Origin: Embleya sp045207785
GTDB taxonomy: Bacteria > Actinomycetota > Actinomycetes > Streptomycetales > Streptomycetaceae
NCBI RefSeq assembly: GCF_045207785.1
Contig: NZ_CP108777.1
Location: 930,001-994,000 of the forward strand
Length of the DNA stretch: 64,000 nucleotides
Direction: 5' to 3'
In this document: positions 59,810-64,000 of the stretch, one piece after another
Numbering within the stretch: position 1 is the first letter of the stretch
How the letters are laid out: every line of letters begins with the position of its first letter
Notes under the pieces: generated by a model
Databases searched by the model: none
The model's input: the letters and a program-made list of their open reading frames with translations, nothing else
Told to the model about the DNA's origin: nothing
Translations under genes and position numbers: made by a program

Positions 59810-60598
59810 GTGCAGCGCAGTCATCGCCGGACGTTGTCCATGTCACTCGCCGTCGCCGCCATCGCGGTCGTGACCGCCGCGTGCGGATCGTCCGCCAAGC
59901 CCCGGGACCGCGCCGAGGCCGCCACCCCCGGCAGTGCCGCGACCGCCTCGGCCATACCGTCCGCCGCCACATCCGCGTCCGCGTCCGCGTCGAGCGCCGC
60001 GCCCGCCGCCTCGGCGTCGCCCACCGCGTCGGCCGACCCGTCCGCGAGCCGACCGCCGGCCAAGTCCGCCGGCGCGACCCCGTCCACCCCGGCCACGCGC
60101 AAGCCCGCGACCAACGCGGGCAAGGCGTCCACGCCCCCCGGACGCAACACCCCCGCCGACGGCCCCGTCGGCGCGAACCCCACCGTCGCGGGCGGCAGTT
60201 CGTCGTCCCGGGCGGTATCCGACGCCGAGGCGATGTCCCTGGAACTGCTCAACGTCGAACGCGCCAGGGTCGGCCTGGCCCCGGTCCGGCGCGCGTCCGA
60301 CCTCGACGACTTCGCCCGGAAGTGGGCCGAGTACATGCGCCGGACCGGGTTCGCGCACTCGGGCCGTGAGGTCGACGTCCTGGTCAAGGGCGCCCGTACC
60401 GGGGTGTCCGAGAACATCGTCTGGTTCAGCGACGGGTCCATGACGGCCCGTCAGGCGGCCGAGAAGTTCCAGGACATGTGGCGGCACAGCCCCGGCCACT
60501 ACCGCAACCAGACCGACCGTTCGCACACCGAGGTCGGCATCGGCCTGTACCGGGACGAGAGCGGCTGGTGGGGCGTACACGAGTTCGCCAACGGCTGA
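59810..60598 (+). CDS. CAP/SCP-domain lipoprotein
   Basis: 262 residues from GTG 59810, with GAGGAG about nine bases upstream. Signal peptide RRTLSMSLAVAAIAVVTAACGSS with lipobox TAAC. A 100-residue Ser/Ala/Pro/Thr linker reaches out from the membrane. The C-terminal CAP domain has AMSLELLNVERARVGLAPVRRASDLDDFARKWAEYMRRTGFAHSG, SENIVWF and MWRHSPGHYRNQTDRSHTEVGIGLYRDESGWWGVHEFAN. CAP domains in bacteria bind or hydrolyse wall or lipid ligands; role unknown. Same promoter as the sigma-CAP gene, so the two form a sigma-controlled surface module. Confidence 0.88.
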   Translation: MQRSHRRTLSMSLAVAAIAVVTAACGSSAKPRDRAEAATPGSAATASAIPSAATSASASASSAAPAASASPTASADPSASRPPAKSAGATPSTPATRKPATNAGKASTPPGRNTPADGPVGANPTVAGGSSSSRAVSDAEAMSLELLNVERARVGLAPVRRASDLDDFARKWAEYMRRTGFAHSGREVDVLVKGARTGVSENIVWFSDGSMTARQAAEKFQDMWRHSPGHYRNQTDRSHTEVGIGLYRDESGWWGVHEFANG

Positions 60599-60832
60599 GC
60601 CGCCGCCGCGTCAACCGCGACAACGCCCCGCGTCTGCTCCCCCGCCTGCCCACCCGCCTCCGCGTGGTGAATCCCGCCGGCCCCGATCCGCACCCTTGCC
60701 CGGTGCGGATCGCGGGCGCGCCGCCGCGGCCGGATCGCCGGCCGGGACATGCGCGCCGATCAGCGCCTGGGAGGTGGCTCGGCCCGAGGTCGGCGCCGAA
60801 CCGTAGCCGGCGTCCCCGACCCGACCGAAGGG

Positions 60833-61405
60833 CTAGCCCTTCGCCCGTCGTCCCCCGCGCCGGGGCTTCGGGCTGTTGCCGGCGAGGAGTTCCTGGCGGC
60901 GGTCCTCGCCCTTGGCCTCCAACTGGGCGACGATCCGGCGGAGGCTGTCGGCGAGGGTGAGGCACTCGTCGGGGGTGAGGTCGTCGGCGACGAAGGCCTC
61001 CTCGGCGTTGAAGGCCGGGAAGATACGGGACATCAGTTCCTCGCCCGCCGCCGTCAGGGACAACAGGACGAGCCGGCCGTCGGTGGCGTGCGCGGTACGG
61101 ACGAGCAGGCCGCGGGTCTCCAGGGTGCGGGCGACGCCGGTGAGCGTGCCCTTGGAGATGCCCGCCTCCTCGGCGACGTGGCGCGTCTCGCTCTCGCCCC
61201 AGATCCACACCTCCCACAGGACGGTGAAGGCGGTCCAGGTCAGTTCGGCGTCGCGCAGGACCGAGTTCTCCAGGTGCTGTCGCACGGCGGCGGCCGCGCG
61301 ATAGATGTTCGACACCGCGGCCATCTGCTCGCGCCGTAGCGGAATGTCGCCCAGTCGTGCCTGGACGGCCTTCTCCGTCTCGGTGATGGACCGCTTGCCG
61401 ATCAC
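60833..61405 (-). CDS. MarR-family transcriptional regulator
   Basis: 190 residues from GTG 61403-61405; longer starts run into the palindromic element. The winged helix is LTWTAFTVLWEVWIWGESETRHVAEEAGISKGTLTGVARTLETRGLLVRTAHATDGRLVLLSLTAAGEELMSRIFPAFNAEEAFVADDLTPDECLTLADSLRRIVAQLEA, flanked by the MarR dimerisation helices, with a basic C-terminal tail (SPKPRRGGRRAKG). It is the only MarR-type protein in the catabolic block. A 20-bp palindrome with 8-bp arms fits MarR dimers, so it is my first candidate for the ATCGTTTGNNNNCAAACRAT regulator. Its own promoter lacks that motif, and an ArsR protein (49495) is an alternative. Confidence 0.88.
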   Translation of the reverse strand: MIGKRSITETEKAVQARLGDIPLRREQMAAVSNIYRAAAAVRQHLENSVLRDAELTWTAFTVLWEVWIWGESETRHVAEEAGISKGTLTGVARTLETRGLLVRTAHATDGRLVLLSLTAAGEELMSRIFPAFNAEEAFVADDLTPDECLTLADSLRRIVAQLEAKGEDRRQELLAGNSPKPRRGGRRAKG

Positions 61406-61472
61406 TTGCCCCGCCTTCCACGTCGTCGGCGCCCGAGCGGTCGCTCGATCCGCCTTCCCCCAGCAATCTAGT

Positions 61473-61625
61473 GCCGCGCCCGGCAACGTTTGCCCCGTCG
61501 CGGTGTCCGGTGCGGTGCCTCGGCGTGCCGCCGGAACGTTCTCGCACTGGAGTACTTGGACGTTTCGGCGGTGCGTCGAGGGGCCGTGCCGGGCGCCGCG
61601 ACGGACCAACGTTGCCGGGCGCGGC
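61473..61625. repeat. 153-bp imperfect palindromic element (MITE-like or structured RNA)
   Basis: The ends are perfect 18-bp inverted repeats: GCCGCGCCCGGCAACGTT (61473-61490) and its complement (61608-61625). Pairing continues inwards with about 80% identity over roughly 70 bp per arm, to a centre containing AGTACT (61551-61556). Such a long GC-rich palindrome would fold into one extended hairpin. It lies just upstream of the marR gene and encodes no protein I believe. No direct target duplication is obvious. Confidence 0.75.
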
Positions 61626-61700
61626 CTGTGCCGTGGCCGGGCGCTCGTGCCCGGGCGCCCCACGGGCCCACCTTCCGGGCGCCGGCAGCGCCGCCCTCGG

Positions 61701-61787
61701 CCTCAAGCGCCGGCCGGGCTGGATCCGGCCGGCCTGCGGCCCGCTTGTCCTCAAACGCCGGACAGGCTGAATTCCCGCCCGTACACC
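61701..61787. repeat. Two diverged REP-like units
   Basis: CCTCAAGCGCCGGCCGGGCT (from about 61701) and CCTCAAACGCCGGACAGGCT (from about 61749) are diverged copies of the arm of the terminator at 61788-61830. This unit is widespread in streptomycete intergenic regions. Confidence 0.65.
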
Positions 61788-61830
61788 CTCGAACGCCGGA
61801 CGGGCTGATTCAGCCCGTCCGGCGTTCGAG
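61788..61830 (-). terminator. Very stable REP-like terminator after the ADC-like gene
   Basis: Perfect 21-bp arms (61788-61808 and 61810-61830, beginning CTCGAACGCCGGAC) separated by a single T, 30 bp beyond the stop of the leftward gene at 61861. Confidence 0.8.
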
Positions 61831-61860
61831 GACGACCGTGCTTCAGGACAACCGTGACCA

Positions 61861-62664
61861 CTACCCGCCCGAGCCGCCGCTCGCGAGGAGCGTGCCGCCG
61901 TTCCAGACGACGCCGACCTGGCGGTAGTACGCGCCGATCACCTCGTCGACCTCCAGACGGGCGAGTTCCTCGGTGGGGGCCTCGAACAGGGTCAGATCCG
62001 CGTCGCCCGTCCAGGCCTGGCCGCCCTCGGCGGACTCGGCGCCGGTGACGATCAGTTCGTCGAGGGCGAGGCCCCTGCCCGGCTCGATCGACGGCAGCCA
62101 GCGGTGGTGCGCCATCGGGTGCCCGTTGACGAAGCCGTTGCTCGCGGACGGCTCGCGCAGCGTCACCACGGCCTCGGCGAGCCGGCGGTCGGCGGCGGCC
62201 AGGGTCGCGCCGAAGGTGGCGCCCGCCTCGATCCGGGGCGCGGGACCGTACGGGTGCGGCCGCGTCTGGTGGATCGAGCCGAGCTTCTTCGGGTAGCCCT
62301 GGTGCAGGCCGCGGGCGATCGCGAAGTCCTTGTCGACCCAGATGTACACGCAGCGCGAGTAGGTGACCCCCGCGTACTGGCAGCGCACCACCGCGAAGCA
62401 TTCCTTGTACTGGCCGCGCACCGGGTCCAGCAGTTCCGCCCGGCCGCCCGAGCAGGACTGCCAGTCGGCCCAGATCAGCGCGACGGCGCCCGGGTCCTCG
62501 TCGGCGAGCGCGAGCTGCGGGGGCAGCAGTTCGGCGACGCGCGCGGGGTCGGTGCGGTACTCGATGGTGAGCAGGTCCCCGGAGTACTGCCACGGAGGCG
62601 CGGGGATCATCGACGACCGGCCGGTGCCGGTCTTGGGGTGGAAGAAACCGTGTACGCCGGTCAT
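61861..62664 (-). CDS. Acetoacetate decarboxylase-family protein
   Basis: 267 residues from ATG 62662-62664 (GGGAGG upstream). ADC-fold features: IPAPPWQYSGDLLTIEYRTDPARVAELLPPQLAL, GQYKECFAVVRCQYAGVTYSRCVYIWVDKDFAIARGLHQGYPKKLGSIHQT (Schiff-base lysine candidates Lys126/Lys127) and MVNGH-like NGFVNGHPMAHHRWLP. Family members include true decarboxylases and aldolase-dehydratases. Here, with ring-cleavage and gamma-glutamyl genes, it may act on a beta-keto or 2-oxo intermediate. It is divergent from the GS-like gene, across palindromes 6 and 7, so it is in the same regulon. Confidence 0.85.
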   Translation of the reverse strand: MTGVHGFFHPKTGTGRSSMIPAPPWQYSGDLLTIEYRTDPARVAELLPPQLALADEDPGAVALIWADWQSCSGGRAELLDPVRGQYKECFAVVRCQYAGVTYSRCVYIWVDKDFAIARGLHQGYPKKLGSIHQTRPHPYGPAPRIEAGATFGATLAAADRRLAEAVVTLREPSASNGFVNGHPMAHHRWLPSIEPGRGLALDELIVTGAESAEGGQAWTGDADLTLFEAPTEELARLEVDEVIGAYYRQVGVVWNGGTLLASGGSGG

Positions 62665-62740
62665 GGGCGCCTCCCTCGAAGCATGAAGCACGAAGCACGA
62701 AGCACTGAAATACGAAGCACTGGAGCACGAAGACCGAATG
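62665..62740. repeat. CACGAAG-type short repeats upstream of the ADC-like gene
   Basis: GAAGCACGAAGCACGAAGCA and diverged copies (GAAGCAC, six or more) fill this stretch, similar in character to the GCGAAG repeats at 11397-11520. Non-coding. Confidence 0.6.
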
Positions 62741-62752
62741 CGGCATCGATGG

Positions 62753-62772
62753 ATCGTTTGGGTCCGTACGAT
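62753..62772. promoter_or_regulatory. Regulon palindrome, site 6 (degenerate right arm)
   Basis: ATCGTTTGGGTCCGTACGAT. Left arm exact; right arm CGTACGAT differs from CAAACGAT at two positions. 89 bp from the ADC-like start. Confidence 0.6.
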
Positions 62773-62913
62773 ATGCCTCGCACGGCGCGTTGTCACGCCC
62801 GATCCCGACTCGCCGTCACGCGCGCACGCGACGCCCGTCACACCCGGCCACCACCGGGCGCCGTCGGCCGCAAAGCCTTCCCCAAACCCTTGTGCGACCG
62901 GTTCCACGTCCAT

Positions 62914-62933
62914 ATGGTTTGGGCTCAAACGAA
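62914..62933. promoter_or_regulatory. Regulon palindrome, site 7
   Basis: ATGGTTTGGGCTCAAACGAA, 43 bp before the GS-like start. TTTG-N4-CAAA core exact. Confidence 0.75.
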
Positions 62934-62975
62934 TCGGCCGTCCTGCCGCCGCCTGCCCTGCGCGAGGAGAATCCG

Positions 62976-64000
62976 GTGAATCCATCCATACCGGGCCGGG
63001 TCCACGAAGTCGTCGCCGATCTCAAGGATCGGGGCATCGACGTCGTGCGCGTCGCCTACCCGGACCTGATCGGCACCGATCGAGGACGTGACGTCCTCGT
63101 GGATCACCTGTCATCGGTGTGCGCACACGGGCTCGCGTTCTGCCGGGCGGTCTTCCACACCACGCCGCGGGGCGAGACCGTCCCGGTGGCCGGCGGCGTG
63201 GAGGCGGGCCTGCCGGACATCTGCGTCTACCCCGACCTGGACACCCTCGTCGCGATCCCCTGGGAGCCCGGCGTCGCGTGGTGCCTGGGCGAGACGATGG
63301 ACCCGGCGACCGGGCGGCTCGCCCCCGAGGCACCGCGCTCACTGCTGCGCGACGTACTGGCCCGGATGGCCGACGAGGTCGGCCTGCGGCCGGTGGTCGG
63401 GCCCGAACTCGAGTACTTCCTGTGCGAGCCGGATCCGGCGCGCGAGGGCGGGTGGCGCCGGTACGGCGAGGCGCCCGGCAACGTGTACGTGGCCGGGCGG
63501 CGCGGCGACCCGGACGGGCACCTGCTGCGCACGCTGCGGCACCTGGGCGCGCTCGGGATCGGCGCCACCACCGGCAACCACGAGTACTCCTCGGGCCAAT
63601 TCGAGATCAACCTCGACCACTCGGACGCGCTCGACGCGGCCGACCGGGCCTTCCGGTTCAAGGCATCCGTCAAGGAACTCGCGCGCCTGGAGGGGCGGTT
63701 GGCCACCTTCATGGCCAAACCGTTCAACGACGAGGGCGGGTCGGGCTTCCACCTGCACCTGAGCTGCGTGGACGCCGACGGCACCAACGCCTTCGACGAC
63801 CCGGACGGCGCGTACGGCCTGTCCTCCGCCGCGCTGCACGCGATCGCCGGCGTCCTGGCGCACGCCCCCGCGCTGGCCGCACTGCTGAACCCGACGGTCA
63901 ACTCGTACAAGCGCTTCGGCCCGGACACGCTCGCGCCGTGGCTGATCGACTGGGGCCTGGACAACCGCAGCGCGATGGTGCGCGTCCCGCCCGAGCGCGG
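62976..64000 (+). CDS. Glutamine synthetase-like ligase (gamma-glutamylamide synthetase type), 3' end outside window
   Basis: GTG 62976 after GAGGAG; 341 codons are visible. GS-family landmarks: VGPELEYFLCEPDP (metal-binding Glu144 and Glu146), TGNHEYSSGQFEINLDHSDALDAADRAFRFK, FMAKPFNDEGGSGFHLHLS (His of the active site), NPTVNSYKRFGPDTLAPWLIDWGLDNRSAMVRVPPERG. The short N-terminal domain (VRVAYPDLIGTDRGRDV) lacks the usual DxxF segment of housekeeping GlnA. Its placement in the palindrome-defined regulon with PuuD-like and ALDH genes points to gamma-glutamylation of an amine, as for PuuA, GlnA3 or aniline-type enzymes, rather than ammonium assimilation. Confidence 0.87.
   Translation, partial: MNPSIPGRVHEVVADLKDRGIDVVRVAYPDLIGTDRGRDVLVDHLSSVCAHGLAFCRAVFHTTPRGETVPVAGGVEAGLPDICVYPDLDTLVAIPWEPGVAWCLGETMDPATGRLAPEAPRSLLRDVLARMADEVGLRPVVGPELEYFLCEPDPAREGGWRRYGEAPGNVYVAGRRGDPDGHLLRTLRHLGALGIGATTGNHEYSSGQFEINLDHSDALDAADRAFRFKASVKELARLEGRLATFMAKPFNDEGGSGFHLHLSCVDADGTNAFDDPDGAYGLSSAALHAIAGVLAHAPALAALLNPTVNSYKRFGPDTLAPWLIDWGLDNRSAMVRVPPER

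Noticed and set aside
61468..61671. Small Arg-rich protein genes within the palindromic element
   Set aside because: Open frames run through both arms of the palindrome on both strands, with no ribosome site. The DNA symmetry, not coding, explains them.

Overview
The window is high-GC actinobacterial DNA, most likely from a Streptomycetaceae member. GTG and TTG starts are common and GC at third codon positions is very high. It carries DasR-type (dre) operators at a chitin-type LPMO and a collagenase, a Tat-exported cholesterol oxidase, several LLM/F420-type oxidoreductases, and many small one-component regulators each beside its probable target. No rRNA, tRNA, CRISPR array, integrase or intact transposase was found.

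Layout. (a) 0-8 kb: secreted polymer degradation. An AA10 LPMO (540-1130) and a PKD/PPC-tailed M9 collagenase (4815-7382) each have a pair of 12-bp dre repeats nearby, with an AraC regulator, a secreted protein and a GNAT between them. (b) 7.6-12.8 kb: RDD membrane protein, DinB protein, M20 peptidase, and a divergent ArsR/MFS efflux pair. (c) 12.9-20.1 kb: a leftward operon that looks like an uncharacterised RiPP (modified peptide) cluster. It holds a 26-residue candidate precursor followed by a hairpin, a HExxH peptide-hydroxylase-like protein, a YcaO protein, two methyltransferases, an Fe/2OG oxygenase, a GT4 glycosyltransferase and a sulfotransferase. (d) 20.5-31.3 kb: an N,N-dimethylformamidase-like protein, an FtsX-type ABC exporter with a divergent NarL-type two-component system, ThpR, an HxlR regulator broken by a third copy of a 7-bp repeat, a methyltransferase, and CorA. 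(e) 31.6-46 kb: esterase, ArsR and alpha/beta hydrolase with paired operators around a 13-bp minisatellite, a methyltransferase, a NIPSNAP protein, cholesterol oxidase, a decayed ABC permease, a histidine kinase and response regulator overlapping tail-to-tail, isochorismatase-like hydrolase, AraC, MFS, and two small proteins.

(f) 46-64 kb: a catabolic region. It combines a homoprotocatechuate meta-cleavage operon (hpaE, hpaD, hpaG-like), a ferredoxin and ferredoxin reductase, and two LLM oxidoreductases. It also has gamma-glutamyl pathway-like genes: an aldehyde dehydrogenase, a PuuD-like hydrolase, a second glutamine amidotransferase and a glutamine-synthetase-like ligase. A MarR regulator and an acetoacetate-decarboxylase-like protein complete it. 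Seven copies of one palindrome, ATCGTTTGNNNNCAAACRAT (one degenerate), occur only in the three divergent promoter regions of this block. They tie the aromatic and gamma-glutamyl genes into one regulon. My inference is degradation of an aromatic amine through gamma-glutamyl intermediates to a homoprotocatechuate-type catechol.

Inserted in that region (58-60.6 kb) is an ECF-sigma/transmembrane/CAP fusion gene and a CAP lipoprotein gene. Both are preceded by the same bipartite promoter with identical spacing, which points to sigma autoregulation. The fusion gene is interrupted by two compensating frameshifts. The two most novel-looking items are the RiPP-like operon (c) and the palindrome-defined catabolic regulon (f).
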